64,000 nt of DNA from Fratercula arctica (taxonomy: Eukaryota; Chordata; Aves; Charadriiformes; Alcidae). Each line of letters starts with the position of its first letter. The stretch's first letter is position 1. The DNA lies in assembly GCA_947846985.1 (NCBI GenBank), contig CANTUZ010000025.1:5702100-5766099 (forward strand). Reading direction: 5' to 3'. The notes under the pieces are model-generated. The model was given only the letters and a program-made list of their open reading frames with translations, searched no databases and was not told the DNA's origin. The position numbers were made by a program, and so were the translations under genes. Below are positions 32,993 through 45,971 of the stretch, piece by piece.

Positions 32993-34390
32993 GGCAACCT
33001 GTTCCAGTGTCTCACTACCCTCGTGGTAAAGAATTTCTTCCTAATATCTAATCTAAATCTTCCCTCTTTCAGTTTAAAACCACTACCCCTCGTCCTATCA
33101 CTACACTCCCTGATAAAGAGTCCCTCCCCATCTCTCCTGTGGGCCCCCTTTAGGTACTGGAAGGCTGCTAGAAGGTCTCCATGGAGCCTTCTCTTCTCCA
33201 GGCTGAACAACCCCAACTCTTTCAGCCTGTCCTCATAGCAGAGGTGCTCCAGCCCTCTGATCATCTTTGTGGCCCTCCTCTGGACCCATTCCAACAGGTC
33301 CATGTTCTTCTTATGTTGGGGACTCCAGAGCTGCACGCAGTGCTCCAGGTGGGTTCTCACCAGAGCAGAGGGGCAGAATCACCTCCCTTGACCTGCTGGC
33401 CACGCTTCTTTTGATGCAGCTCAGGATGCGGTTGGCTTTCTGGGCTGCAAGCGCACATTGCCTGCTCACGTTGAGCCTCTTGTCCACCAGCACCCCCAAG
33501 TCCTTCTCCTCAGGGCTGCTCTCAAACCATTCTCTGCCCAGCCTGTATTTGTGCTTGGGCTTGCCCCGACCCAGATAGAGGACCTTGCACTTGTCCTGGT
33601 TGAACTTCATGAGGTTCACACAGGCCCACCTCTCCAGCCTGTCAAGGTCCCTCTGGATGGCATCCCATCCCTCCAGCGTGTTGACTGCGCCATACAGCTT
33701 GGTGTCATCGGCAAACTTGCTGAGGATGCACTCAATCCCACTGTCCATGTCACTGGCAAGGATGTTAAACAGCACCAGTCCCAGTACTGACCCCTGAGGA
33801 ACGCCACTTGTCACTGGTTTCCACTTGAACATTTAGCCGTTGACCGCAATCCTTGAGTGTGGCCATCCAGCCAATTCCTTATCCACCGAGTGGTCCATCC
33901 ATCAAATCCAATTTAGAGACCAGGATGTCGTGCAGGACAGTGTCAAACACTTTGCATAAATCCAGGTAGATGATGTCGGTTGCTCTGCCAGTGCTGTAAC
34001 CCCATCGTAGAAGGCCACCAAATTTGTCAGGCATGACTTGCCTTTGGTGAAGCCACATTGACTGTCACCAATCACCTCCTTATTTTCCATGTGCCTTAGC
34101 AGAGATTCCAGGAGGATCTGCTCCATGATCTTGCCAGGCACAGAGGTGAGACTGACCGGTCTGTAGTTCACTGGGTCTTCCTTTTTTCCCTTTTTGAAAA
34201 TGGGGGCTATGTTTCCCCTTTTCCAGTCAGTGGGAGCTTCACCAGACTGTTACAACTTCACAAATATAATGGAAAGCGGCTTAGCAACTTCATCAGCCAG
34301 GTCCCATGGACTTGTGTACCTTGAGGTTCCTTAGATGGTCTCATACTTGATCTTCACCTACAGTGGGCGGTTCTTCATTCTCACAGCCCC
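32993..34390 (-). mobile_element. CR1, RT portion (other half of the split CR1)
   Basis: CR1 ORF2 on the - strand: the linker end, [46 protein letters not shown] and the C-terminal region, with several stops. It is 5'-truncated near 34390 and continues at 26338 across provirus A. Confidence 0.88.
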
Positions 34391-37343
34391 TGCCTTTGCC
34401 TTCTGCAACTTGGCTGAAGGTGAATGATAAGCTTTTTGTTTTAACCAGTTTTCATTATGCAAGATCCCATTGCCTTAAATCAAAGGAGAAGCATATTGTA
34501 AGTGTGTTAAAAGAAAATGCTTTTTTGTTCAACTTAAGTAGCTTGTGTTCAGCACTGCCAGATGTTGTCAGGAATTTGGTTAGATCTAATTCAATTAGAC
34601 TGTATATTGTTATAGATGATATTCATGTTATGTTATCAGATTTAAAGGAAGTCAAGCCTATTATTAGTCCTCTTCCTATCTTCATAGAAGAACTTCCTTA
34701 TCCAAATTTAGTATTATTTTTATCTGAGAGAGAGATTAAAGCAGCCTCGGCACTTTTTGCTTGGATTTTGAGTGCAGTAAGGATGCAGGGCAAATTGTGA
34801 AAATACACATAAATATTGTTTTCCGTGTGGTACTGGGAAAGATCAAGAAGTAGCTTAAAATTCTCTGCAAGATGGAGGTGTCTGCTGGATTTGGAGAGCT
34901 GTTCGTCTGGCCTAATCTGACAATTCATAAATTCTTCACTGATCAAGTATGCAAGATTTAATTTGGAGTGTGGGTTGAGGTTGTAGTATTATTGACCCTG
35001 GTTCTGCCACTTGAACCTTATCTTACTGATTAACTCTTTCTGGCCACTTGGATAAAAGCGTTCCTCAGAATGAGTCAAAAAACCTAAGTTCACTAATGTC
35101 TTTGAATGTTTTTAAACCGTTTATTGTGAGAGAGTTCGAGACAAATGCTACATAGAAATAAGGGATACTATTTTCTCAGACTGAATATTTATTTTATGTG
35201 AGTGTACTTCATCTAGATCACATCTTAAAATTGCATTTCATAAATTAAATATTGATGAATATAACTTAAACTTTGAAACATTCCAGGATAATTGAAATGT
35301 TTGTTTTGTGAGGGGGAAAATGGGCTATGTGGTTTGTCAGTAAATACTGAGGGGTGTATGATTTGTGGATTACTGACCTTTGGTTCAATTGGAGATTTGG
35401 GTGATTAAATTATTTTATGTATCACTTTTAATGTTAATGTGCATGTAGATTTGTGATCAGACAATTCAGGCCATCTGACTCATATTAATGCTTTCCTGCC
35501 TCTCCACAAAAAGTGATATTTGTAAGCAGTATAAATCACTGTGTAATGACTTCTTAAATGGTCTGGCTTTGGTTTTAAATTGGTGCCTCTATATAAAAGT
35601 ACATTTCCTAAGCAAAAATAAAAGAATGTCACTATGGGTTTATGCTCTTGAATTAATCATTTACAAAGGTAATTATTTGTAAACACTGTATTCACTGGTA
35701 TAAAAAAAATATTGCATGAGGATTATCCTCCTGAGAGAGCTTTTAAATTCCTTGTATGCAAAAATGCAAAATATTTATATAGCAGAACCAAATCTTTCAA
35801 AACAAACAAAATCACCTCAGTAATTCTGCTTATCCTGAAACATGGAATTGTATTTCGAAATAAGCTGTTAAATTCTGTCTGCAATGTCCATAAATGTTCA
35901 TGCAAGGGATTTGACTTCCTCTGCAGAAAAAAGCAAGCTACTTCTTTAGACTCTTCTCTAGTTACCTCCTTTGTGTGCTGCCATAGCTGTAGCATCCTTT
36001 CTTTGAGTAAAATGATGCATGCATTACTTCATAATGTAATGAAAGCTATACCACAAAAGATTCATCACTTATCATCAGAGACTGGTGGCTGCATTTCTAA
36101 AGAGTACCCCAGGGAGAAATTTTCCCCCATAGTTTTTAAATTACCATCTTTACCTTTTTGAATCATGAGTCTTCAGAAATGGTTTAAATCAATGAAAGAA
36201 AAAGTAAGATGTTTGATGGTATTTAGATGAGTTTCAAAAAAATCTCTTCAGGCATTGCAAAATGATTCCATAGCTCCGTGTTTTGAAAGCCAACTCTTGG
36301 TTCCATTCCATTACTGCCTACTGTTTGCAAATAATAGGTATTTCTCAGATAATGGTTATTTTGCAAAAGTTCTGTTTAAAAATTGATCATTTTAATTTGC
36401 TATTTATGAAAATAATTTCAGTTGAGAAGGCTGTCAAAGTATATTATTCTAGCTTGCTTGATTCTCACCCATACAATAAAGGTTTCATCAAGACTTCTAA
36501 TATGAAAACCCCATGTTTACAGAACTGTGACTTTTGCAGGGAAATCCACTCCAGTTTGGAATTTGGCCTGTATCATTTTAGCTTAGGCTCGTTTTTTTAG
36601 ATTTTTTTACATTTGTTTATTCTCATTGGAGAATAAACATTTCACTGTTTATTGACTTCATAATCAGATTTTTTTTGAATGTTTTTAGCTTCTGTAATGC
36701 TTTAAAGATATGTTTGGTTTGTTGAAGTGACGTTTTCATTACTTCGGATTCTTACGCTTTACAAACATTGTGTTTTGTGTAGTGATTACATATGAGAGTT
36801 ACTCTTTAAATCTTTAGCTGTTCCAAGAGAAAATTATATGTGTGATTAATTTGCTCTTAATGATTACAGTGCTGTGCAGAATTTCACTTGTAATAGTCAC
36901 TTATTACTATATAGAAAAATCCAGTTTAGACATTCTATGTGAAGGAGTCCAACAAGGATGGGGCCTACTATTAACCGCTCAGGGCCTAAGATCTTCAGGA
37001 GTCTTAGCAAATTAGTGCTGCCTTTCCCTTAATGCTCAAATCACACACAGATCTCAGAATTCCCATGTCTCAGCAGTCATAACAATATTGCCTTCATTGC
37101 TTCATGGCTGTTTGAATTCAGTGGAAGATTACATAAGCAGTGAATAGCAGGTCTTAATTTTCCAGGTGGGATTTTTTTTTATATATGCCTAGAGATGCCT
37201 TAAAAGTTATTAGACAAGTACCACAGATGGGACAGCATCTTTGTTAACTATTCCAGTAAAGTGTCACCTCTCAGATTTTCTGTACTTCATTTAGTTTTGT
37301 ACTTACTATGGTTTAAAATGGGATTTCTAATCTTTGTTTCTAG
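34391..37343. other. Intron sequence, no gene recognised
   Basis: AT-rich DNA. A 145-codon + frame at 34363-34800 begins inside the CR1 and continues in unique sequence; I see no domain in it. A frame at 35712-36161 is likewise unassigned. The right end is a T-rich tract and TTTCTAG acceptor. Confidence 0.5.
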
Positions 37344-37405
37344 AAATAGCTCAGCTAGGTGACAATGGGACAACGGAAACTCTGGAAATGGATGAATCAA
37401 TAAGT
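37344..37405 (+). pseudogene. MAST4: MAST4-like exon (DUF1908-kinase linker)
   Basis: Acceptor TTTCTAG/AA and donor AGT/GTAAGT bound 62 bases. With the G carried over from 25351 they read E-IAQLGDNGTTETLEMDESIS, the acidic linker that follows DPLE in MAST4. The exon is short, open, and phase-compatible on both sides. Confidence 0.85.
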
Positions 37406-39419
37406 GTAAGTTTTCCTGTTATGTTGCTGCTTTTGCTGAATCTGAGCAAGGAAAAATAAATGTGTTGGGTGTCCCCTGCCTGTCGTCATCCATCCATCCC
37501 TCACCCCCGCCTTGTATTTTCTCCTGATATGTGTAAATGGATTGAATAGAACAGTGGTAAATCCTCAGACTAACACCATGGTGCTCAGCAGACAGAAGAC
37601 TTGCAAAAAATATTAGAACAAATCTTTCTATCTGTTTTCCTAGATGTTGCAGTATCTTTAGTTTCCATGAAGTTACAGTGTTCACCATGTGGAGGATGTT
37701 TGACCACAAATTTCACCACTGCTTCCTTTATTTCTGTTTAATTAATGTATTTATTTTCCTTTTAGAAGGACATTTAAACCCTTTCATTAAAAGATTTTAA
37801 ACAGATTTTAAGACAGTCCATTTACAGAGGCAGCTAATGATCAAATTTGGAGTCTGAACAGATCCAGTTGAAGAGACGAGGAAGAAATGAGCAAGTTAGC
37901 AAATAGCCTGGATTCAGAAAGTTAGTTTGCAATTTGGAAGATTGTGCATTGTTCTTAATCTGTGTTTGAAAATATTTGACTACAGTAATTGGTATCATAC
38001 AGTAATATTTTGTCAGATGCTTGTTCAGGTTGGCAAAAGAAAAATGAGTTGGAGGAGTTGATTGGGCTGAATATTATGGGGTTAAATGCTCTCAAATTAA
38101 ATTATTATTTTTAAAAGTCGGTTCTTATACCTTGGATTTCAGTCAGCAGAGTAAATGCAGTTCTAACAATATTTAGTGTAAATTTTCAGTGTAAGTGGAT
38201 AGAAAAAGCAAGTGCAATTTTGTGGGATGCATAGGTAATTCAGTGGTGCTTTACAGGAATTTACAAATGTTAGTAGAATTTAAAATACAGGCATGGAGTA
38301 TCTGTTAAACTAGCTCTGATATGCTACCACATCATCCTCTGGTAAATGTCATATTATCTTGAGATAATTTCTGATTTTCTGGAAAAATGCCACCTATAAA
38401 GGCTTCCAGAGTTGTGACATGAAGGGTGTTTCTTACTCTGCTGCTTTCATTCATCTGCATTTAAAATACCGTATTAGACCTGAGTGTTATTTAGTGGAAA
38501 GATACCAACAAATTGGAGAAAAGTCAGAAAGAATAACTAAAAGGCTTAAGGGAAATGCTGAAGTGCTTAGAAGAATCTAAGGTGCAAACTGGCTTAGTAA
38601 TAGCTTAAGAAATTGTAAAGTTATTTGTGTTGTGCAAATGTTGAAGAAATAAAGGAAGGATAATGCAGTGTAATAAAGGAACATAACAGGGGGAGGTGAT
38701 AAAATGAGTAAAGTAAAATATAGGATGAATATTTGGAAATGTTTTTCTCAAATGTGTAGTTGTGGAATAAATACACATGGGAAGTGGCAGGAAGCATAAC
38801 TTAAAAACCATTCCAAATCATCATAAATATGCAATTAGGAAGAATCCTGTACTGGCAGGCAAGTGGGCTAAGCAATTTAATAAATCTTCTCTCTCTGCTC
38901 CTGTGTAATTCATTCTATTGACATATTCATTAATCTTGTACTGAATTATTTCTTTAGCAAGCATTTCATTGAAAATGTTCCAACCAGGTCGACTTTCAAC
39001 CTTAACTATTACCAAACTGCCTAGAAAGGGATCACAGAACTTTTTTGAGATTTGGAAAACATCTTGAAAAGGATCTTGTGGGTTTGGAATACTGAATTTG
39101 TAAGTCCCGTCCCCTTGCCAATCACCCCCCCCCTCCCCACCCCCCAATTCTAATTTGCACTTAGATCTTCAAGATTAATTAAAAATTAAAGATAGAAAAA
39201 TGTTGTACAGTACTCAGGACAATTCCATTTTGAAAATATTCTGTCATACAAGTAGGTGAAAGTGACCTCTGTAATGGTAGAATTATTGTATTTTTATCTT
39301 CCATATTTTTCTCTTTCATTTTGTGTCTCTTTCATAGTCCATCCTAAGTTATATCACAGTCTATCCTAACATTAGTTATAAATGTACAAAATTTTATTTG
39401 AATGAACGAGAGCTCATCT
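37406..39419. other. Intron sequence, no gene recognised
   Basis: AT-rich DNA with a C-rich run at 39125-39145. No mobile element identified. Confidence 0.5.
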
Positions 39420-40412
39420 TGTCGTGGACAGAGTGATTCACTTCACTCGTAAGAGAGAAGCAGCAAACCATTGATATAAAACAACAATTTAACAAAGTTT
39501 GATAGTAAATGTGACAGTGTTTTACGAGGTACACTTGATTATTTACTGCACAGAGGACAGGGTCAAACAGAACTGTCAGGGAGACCCTCCTGTTGAGTCA
39601 CGAGGTTCAGAAAGGACCCCCTTGCTTTCTAAACCCCTTCTCAGAGAGGAGTCTAGGGGCAGCTGGATCCAATCCTAGTCCCAGACTTGGTTGATGGTTT
39701 ATGTCTAAAGGATTATATATGCACAATCAATCCTTTATATCACTTAGCTAAGATTTCTAAGTTTAGCATGCTATTAACCACTTACCGAGGATTTGTTGCG
39801 GCAAGGAATCTCTTAACCTTGAGGAGTAACCTTGAGAGGCGTCCCTACTCAAGGGGAGATCCTGGCATGCAACCCGCTGCCATTCAGGAGAGCTCAACAG
39901 GCCCTGGGTTGTCCAGTATTTATAGAGTTAGATGATTGACCTATAGTCATATTTGCATAGCAGTGAGACATCTAGGTCCCTATTCCAGACAGTGTTTGGC
40001 TATGTTGCCATCCATCCCCCAAAGTCCAGGTGCAACCTATCACAACTCCCACTGACAGTTATGGCTTGAGCAGGAGCCAGGGAACGGGGAGGGGGGAGAC
40101 CACTACACATCTACATTATGTTACTACCAGGCCATACTGCCAGAGTCAGATTTACTAACATGGGAAACCAATGGCCAATGAGTGCCTGGTGGGATTCACA
40201 GAAGTGCATAACTCTAGATAGGAATTGCCAGTAACTTCTTTAACAGAAGCCTTTGTGCCTGTCTGCTGTAACCCTAGCATGTAGATGAGTGGACAGATAG
40301 CTATGGTGTAACAGACACCTTATTGGTTAAAAAGCAACTTTGCTTCAGGAACCCCTCTGGTCCCTCACTGTGTCGCTAACTGGCCAGAGCTTTTAGCTGG
40401 TTCATCAGGGTG
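39420..40412 (-). mobile_element. LTR-like block, about 1 kb
   Basis: Starts TGTCGTGGACAGAG and probably ends GGGTGTGACA. CTCTATAAATACTGG on the - strand (39913-39927) is a TATA box, and the left part has an AT-rich poly(A) region. Composition differs from the surrounding intron. No TSD could be confirmed, so the right border is uncertain. Confidence 0.5.
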
Positions 40413-40517
40413 TGACAGCCTGGTGATAGTTGGGTTTTTTGGTTTGTTCTTTTATTGTTCCCTGATTTTGAAAAAAGGACTGTAGTAATTTGTTCTTTCT
40501 CCTCTTTTACTTTGAAG

Positions 40518-40603
40518 AGCTCCAATACCTCACTGAAGCTGCAGAGGAAACCTCGGGAAGCTGATTTTGAAACGATTAAACTTATTAGTAATGGAGCTTA
40601 TGG
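40518..40603 (+). pseudogene. MAST4: MAST4-like exon (kinase start, glycine-loop region)
   Basis: Acceptor TTTGAAG/AGC and donor ATGG/GTGAGT. Reads SSNTSLKLQRKPREADFETI then KLISNGAYG, the start of the MAST kinase domain with the first part of the nucleotide-binding loop. It ends in phase 2. The next exons, carrying the rest of the N-lobe with the ATP-binding Lys, the HRD loop and DFG, were searched for by eye down to 47757 and are not present. Confidence 0.9.
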
Positions 40604-42216
40604 GTGAGTAATCCATGAGTGCAAAAGCTCTTTTGCATTTTATTTTTGTGGAACTTCTCATTATTTCTTATTGCAGTGATGTTTATGTGAGGGAATTTGT
40701 TTGCACTGCTGCTTTTTAAATTCTGCTTTCCTGTTTTGCTGCTACGACTTGAAGATCACAAGAACAACTTTTTGTAAAGCCTGCTAGCCAATAATGAATT
40801 ACTGTGTACTGCATTAAATTAAAATACTAAATATTAAATCGCAAAGAATTTTCAGAAGTAGGTATCATGTAATGCCAAAGGTGAAATCTGAATAAATCAA
40901 AAGGCAGATTTAAAGCCACCTTTATAATACTGGAAGCAGCCTATGTTTATGGAAATGTGAAACAGAATAAAACTGCATCTGTAGGGAGACAGATTATTAA
41001 AAACGAGTACTTACTTGACCTAAAAATATTGGTGAAGTGGAAACCAATTTCCTTAAGTAGGGCTGCACTGTTTTGTTGCTTCTCCATGGACACTCTTCTG
41101 TCCTCAGATTTTATCCAGTTATCTTTTAAGGAATTGCTGTTACTTGGCTAGTTTCTGAGTACTTGGGAAGTGCACAACTTACTGCCCAGTGGTATGTGAT
41201 TCATCTGGAGATATCCTGGAAGACCAAGAGAAAATTATGTTAGTCCAGGCCTTAAGTGAACACTAAATGTTTTCTGGAAGTACCGAGCAGGGATCATGTC
41301 TACCAGCAGACAGAAGTCTATCTTCAGTCTCCTTTTCTGATCATATACTATCTATTAGACCCTTGATTGGCTCCTTATCTGTGCTGAAATGTATCAAGAC
41401 AGGAACTGTTGATCTAACCTGCAGGACCAGGAGAGGTGTACTGGCTCAAAAAATAGGGGTTTCCATCTTGAGGTGAGGAGTCCATCACGAAATGAGGCTG
41501 TGTCACAGCACAGCAGTGAAGGAGAGGGTTGTGCTGCTCTCTAGCACAGACCCTATTAGACTGACTCAACTCTGTGCTACTCCTGCTTGAGGTAGGAAGC
41601 AGCGGCAACCTGATAGGACTGAGCACTCTTTGAAGAGACCCTGGGCATGGAAGAGAAAGCACCTGCTATCTACCCATTGGAGTTTTGCATGCCATTTTAA
41701 TGGCCAGAGGATGATGGGCACAGTAATGCCTCTCTGATCAGATTTAGTTAAAGGTAACCTTGAGCTCTTGATAGAACAGGAGGCATTTAGTACTGCCTAG
41801 TATTGTTGGTCATGATAGCTCATGTACAAGCTATTACTTGTGTCCAGACCTGCTTACATAGCTCAGCCTGAAGGAACTTTTCACTGTTCAACCTCTCCAC
41901 AATTCATTTTCTCATAATTTCTCTCTAGGCAAACTCGTTACTTACCATATTCCAGTTTCTCCCAATTACCCCAGGACTTGAAAAGCCTTTCTTTCAGCAG
42001 TTAGTAGCTGCTGCCCCCCTCCCTGGCTGCATCCCTTTCTCCTTCCCTTGGCAGATGCTTACTCCTCTTCCTTCTCCCTTTCATCTCCTACCCAGTTTCT
42101 TCTGTCTTACTGGAGGAGGATAAGAACTGTATGGGGTGGGTCCCTGTCCAAGAAAAGGATGTATGAGTCACTGGGCTTGCCTAGCTTCCCAGCAGTTTTA
42201 GGATGCTGGGGGATGG
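40604..42216. other. Intron sequence before ERV block, no gene recognised
   Basis: Unique-looking DNA; I find none of the kinase N-lobe exons expected here. Confidence 0.5.
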
Positions 42217-42949
42217 TGTCATGCCCCACTCAGAAGAGAGGGGGGGATAAATTACTCAGATTAGCAAATCCCCAGCAGGGCGGACTAAGGTGAGACAACT
42301 CTCAAGGTCCGTATACAAACATTTATTAGATTCCCAAAGTGATTAATATATGTCTTAACTAGGTCCACAATAATTGATTAGGTATATAACAAATTATGGC
42401 AAGCAGTATGGTACACCTTGTGTTACTTAGCAGCAGATATACAACAAATTATGGCAAGCGGTACTTAGCAACAGATATACAATGAATTATGGCGAGTGGT
42501 AAGGTATGCCTCATGTTACATAACAACTTTAAAAGAAAAAAGAAAAGAAATAGAAATAGAGGGATAGAGAAGGAGAAAGAGAGAGATAAAGAGATCACCG
42601 GTCCTGGTTCCAGCGCTGGTCATGCCAATAGGGGGGTAAGAGTGCTCTTCTATGTATCCCCCCCAGTGGCATTTATTTTCCCCTTTTATGTTCACTGTAT
42701 CAGTACGACCCGCTGCACTGCTATGGGGCAGTTTCATCTCAGGTTCCTCCCCCCCTCTGTTACCAAAGACAGGCCTCTGCTTTGTTAATAACCATATGCT
42801 AACTAAAATGTGGTTTGTTTCCTACTAACCTTCTTACTGTGTGAGAAAATAGCTAATTACTGACTTCCTTACTGTGTGAGAAAATAGTCACTGAGCTGAT
42901 GTTACAGATAGTGATAATGAGGAAACAGCCAGAAGTAGCTAATCACCAA
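42217..42949 (-). mobile_element. Probable solo LTR
   Basis: Starts TGTCATGCCCCACTC. On the - strand it has AATAAATGTTTG near 42325 (poly(A) signal) and an ACATAAAAGG TATA-like box near 42685. GGATGG occurs at 42211-42216 and 42950-42955 as a possible 6-bp TSD, but the right terminus (CCAA) is not a canonical CA, so the border is tentative. Short AACAAATTATGGCAAG repeats lie at about 42387-42500. Confidence 0.5.
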
Positions 42950-43130
42950 GGATGGGATAACAAGAAGTAGTTAATCACTTCAAGGTTCTTTTATGCGTCA
43001 AGTATGTACTCCTACACCAATTAGGACAGAGCTGTGGCTACTTCAAGGAACATCCTTATCATCCTCAAGAAGTTGGCAAACTTACAGTAAACTTACTGTC
43101 CTGAGATGACTCAATACCTTAAAAGGATAA

Positions 43131-43444
43131 TGTGAGGAAGGGTCTCCTTACCCAAATGACTACCGAGACACTCATGCTTGCGCAGAAGTGTTTTGCCGAT
43201 GCAGCAAAATTTGATACACATGTGCAAAAAACCTATTTGGTCATCCTAATGAATATGTAAGCCTAGGTGGAGTTATGTATTAGGTAGGCGAATTATGAGA
43301 ATCTTTTGTGTAGAAATAATGGGTGAATATCACCGGTAAGGTGTGCTTGATTTGTGGGTTTTCCCCCTAGCACCCGACGTCGAATAAAGCAATATCTCCT
43401 CTCTAAACTACTTTTGGTTTCGAGAGCTTTTATTTCAGGTAACA
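43131..43444 (+). mobile_element. 5' LTR of the gamma-like provirus
   Basis: TGTGAGGAAGGG ... CAGGTAACA, 314 bp, with CGAATAAAGC (poly(A) signal) near 43381. Short for this class. Confidence 0.75.
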
Positions 43445-43448
43445 GTTT

Positions 43449-43466
43449 TGGTGACCCAGATGGGAC
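43449..43466 (+). promoter_or_regulatory. Primer binding site, tRNA not identified
   Basis: TGGTGACCCAGATGGGAC follows four bases after the LTR. It starts with TGG as expected, but I cannot match it to a specific tRNA from memory. Confidence 0.6.
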
Positions 43467-43770
43467 ATCGCATATAGGCTTGGTGTTTGACTGCTTCTCA
43501 TCGCTGTGGGGAATCACAAGCGGAACTGCAGCGCACACTGGACCTCTTCTCTGGGGACTTCCCTGGTGATTCCCTGTTGGGCGGTGAGTAACCAGCTGAG
43601 CAACAAGTTGAGATATTGCATGGTAAAAATTGCATGGTAACCACCCCCCCCCGAGTAAATCATACCAGAAGTGGTACATGTTGGTGGGTTAATTGGTATT
43701 TGCAGCTGCTGAGTTGGTTCCTTTCCTGCGCTTGTACGGTGACGACCGGAGCAGGTAAAGGGTTGGAATA

Positions 43771-44160
43771 ATGGGAAATGTTTCATCATTCCAGGAAGGG
43801 GGTATTGCAAAGGCTTTTCCCTTAGGATGTAATTTGAAACATTGGGGAAAATTTGTGAAAGATCCCCTGATGTGGAAGAAGTTAATTGAATATTGTAATC
43901 AATGGTGGCCTTTATATGTGTTGGAAGATCAGGAAAAATGGCCAAAGAATGACACGTTAAAATATAATACCATATTGCAATTAATGTTATTTTGTAGAAG
44001 GGAAGGTAAATGGGGTGAAGTTCCCTATGTTGATTTGTTTTTCACCTTAAAAAATTACTATAAGAGCAGAAAAGATTGTGGGTTAGTAGTTAAAGATACT
44101 TATGTGCTGGCATTAGAACAGGAAAATGCGAAATCAAGATTGTTGAAGCGATGTTGTTAG
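43771..44160 (+). CDS. gag: Gag matrix, gamma-like, truncated by a stop
   Basis: A 129-codon frame starting MGNVSSFQEG; Gly2 is the expected myristoylation site. It contains WKKLIEYCNQWWPLYVLEDQ, a matrix signature of gammaretrovirus-like Gag. It stops at 44158-44160 (RCC then TAG); gag-like acidic and Pro-rich sequence continues downstream in broken frames. Confidence 0.75.
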   Translation: MGNVSSFQEGGIAKAFPLGCNLKHWGKFVKDPLMWKKLIEYCNQWWPLYVLEDQEKWPKNDTLKYNTILQLMLFCRREGKWGEVPYVDLFFTLKNYYKSRKDCGLVVKDTYVLALEQENAKSRLLKRCC

Positions 44161-45300
44161 GCTTGTAGTATTGACAAAAGATGTAATCAGTATAAAGAGG
44201 AGGATGAAGTAGAAGAGGAAGATAGTCAGTTGCCGGTGGCATCGCTGAGAGAGGAAAGAAGGAGAGAAGTTGAGGAAGGGATAGAGGATGGGCAGCATTA
44301 TAGTCCTGTGGCTGGTCGTACTAGGCGAGGGGGGGGAGCGGTGCTCCAGGCTCCTTTGAGGCAAGCAGTAGGACCTGCAGGGGACCCTGTGTGGCTAAAA
44401 ATCAGATTTAAAAGCTTGGAAGGAAACGTCAGGAACTTATACAGAATATCCGCAGAAGGCGGCTCAGAGTCTATAATAGAAAAAGAGACAGGGTAGAGAC
44501 CAAGTGAAGAATACTAAAAGAGACAGGGTAGAGAGCAAGTGAAGAATGTATGGTTGTTAGCAGCAGCTATTGCAGAAGGGAATCAAAGAGGTAGAAAATG
44601 GGATGGAAACAGAAGGGACCAAAACATAAGGGGAAGAGATGGGAATTTTTGCCCCACTCTGGAAAAGGATCAGTGCGCACTTTGTAGACGAAAGGGACAT
44701 TGGAAGAGAGAATGTCCCCAGAATAGATTTCAGAAATCCCAGGGTAACAGAGTTGCTCACTCTGGACCAGGATTCCAAGTGACGGGGACCGGGGAAAAAC
44801 TCAAAAGTGTCCTCAACAGAACCCCTGCAGAAGGTAGAATTTTTAGTGGATACAGGAGCAGCATGCTCAGTTTTGAATTCTTGTAAAGGAAAATTAAGCA
44901 GTGAAAATATTTCTATGATTGGTGCCACAGGGAATAGAGAAATAAGGCTTTTCTTTTAACCTATGAAATGTGGATATGGATCTCAAGTTTTTATGCATAA
45001 GTTCCTGTATGTACCCAATTGCCCTATGCCATTATTGGGAAGGGATTTATTAAGGAAACTTAATGCTCAGATTGTATTTGAAGATAATCATATCCATGTG
45101 CAAATACCAGAAGAAAAAGCATTGAAGTTGCAAGTTTTCTTATTCCAGCAAAACAAAGATGTACAGACATCTACAGTCCCAGAGGAAGTGATGAATGCAG
45201 TGAATCCTCTCGTATGGGAAGCGGGAATGCCAGGACGATCTAAAGCAGCAGAACCGGTAAAAATTGACTTAAAGATGAAGGCATGACCGGTAAGATGAAA
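44161..45300 (+). pseudogene. Rest of gag (zinc knuckle) and protease, broken
   Basis: An acidic linker is followed by a nucleocapsid with a single zinc knuckle CALCRRKGHWKREC (C-x2-C-x4-H-x4-C, about 44680-44720) in a 115-codon frame at 44539-44886. Capsid appears largely deleted. Protease is read in another frame: FLVDTGAACSVLNS (DTGA active site, about 44840) and PLLGRDLLRKLNAQIVF (about 45025). A stop separates the two protease halves. Confidence 0.75.
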
Positions 45301-45631
45301 ACAATATCCAATAAAAATAGAAGCAAAAAGAGGACTTGAACCATTGATAGAAAAGTTTATTAAATGCAGACTGTTGCAGGAATGTCAATCAGAATATAAT
45401 ACTCCCATTTTACCGGTAAAGAAGCCACATACTGATGAGTATAGATTGGTCCAAGATTTGCAAGCTATTAATCAAATTGTACAAGATGTACACCCACTAG
45501 TGGTTAATCTGTATACTCTGCTGACCACCATAAAGAAATAGACCAATGGTTTACTGTATTGGATTTAAAGGATGATTTCTTTTGTATCCCACTAGAAGCA
45601 GAAAGTCAGAAACTGTTTGCCTTTGGGTGGG
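45301..45631 (+). pseudogene. pol: RT N-terminal piece, gamma-like
   Basis: Reads YNTPILPVKKPHTDEYRLVQ, DLQAINQIVQDVHPLV, stop, then [22 protein letters not shown] motif A with its catalytic Asp. It is cut at LFAFGW by the LTR at 45632. A stop lies at 45539-45541. Confidence 0.8.
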
Positions 45632-45963
45632 TGTCCTGGTTCCGGTGGGGACAGGGTTAAGTATTCCATGCCATGTGAGCCATGCCCACCCTGAGATTAA
45701 AAGGAGGGGAGGGGGCAGGAATTCTGGTTTTGGAGCGGACTGGTGCGTCCTGGGTCCGGACCGGCGGGGAGTGGCGGTTCTGTAATCGCGTTTGTATATT
45801 CCTCTGTCCGTGTTATTGTTTTCTTGTTCCCTTTGCTGTTCTATTAAACTGCCTTTGTCTCAACCCAAGAGTTTTGCCTTTTTCTTCTGATCCTTCCCGT
45901 ACCGGGAAGCGCTGAGCGAGCGACACGTGGTTCTTTGTTGCCATCTGAGGCCAAACCACAACA
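45632..45963 (+). mobile_element. LTR of the ERVL-like provirus fragment
   Basis: TGTCCTGGTTCCGG ... AACCACAACA, 332 bp. CTATTAAACTGCC near 45841 marks the poly(A) region. The same family recurs in reverse at 63670-64000. Confidence 0.85.
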
Positions 45964-45971
45964 GTCCTTTT

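Larger units (their letters stand above)
43131..45631 (+). mobile_element. Gamma-like (class I) provirus fragment, 5' half
   Basis: LTR, primer site, gag matrix, nucleocapsid zinc knuckle, protease and the first part of RT in sense order, with stops and frameshifts. It ends inside RT at 45631, where the ERVL-like LTR begins. No 3' part or 3' LTR is in the window; it was probably lost in the deletion that reached MAST4 exon 6. Confidence 0.8.

Noticed and set aside
34363..34800. 145-codon frame as a novel gene
   Set aside because: Its start lies in a CR1 and the rest is unique AT-rich DNA without recognisable features.
39420..40412. Full provirus at the 1-kb LTR-like block
   Set aside because: No gag, pol or env on either side; kept only as an LTR-like block with uncertain right border.
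42211..42955. Pairing the LTR-like block at 42217 with the gamma-like provirus at 43131
   Set aside because: Opposite orientation and no shared termini; they are separate elements.
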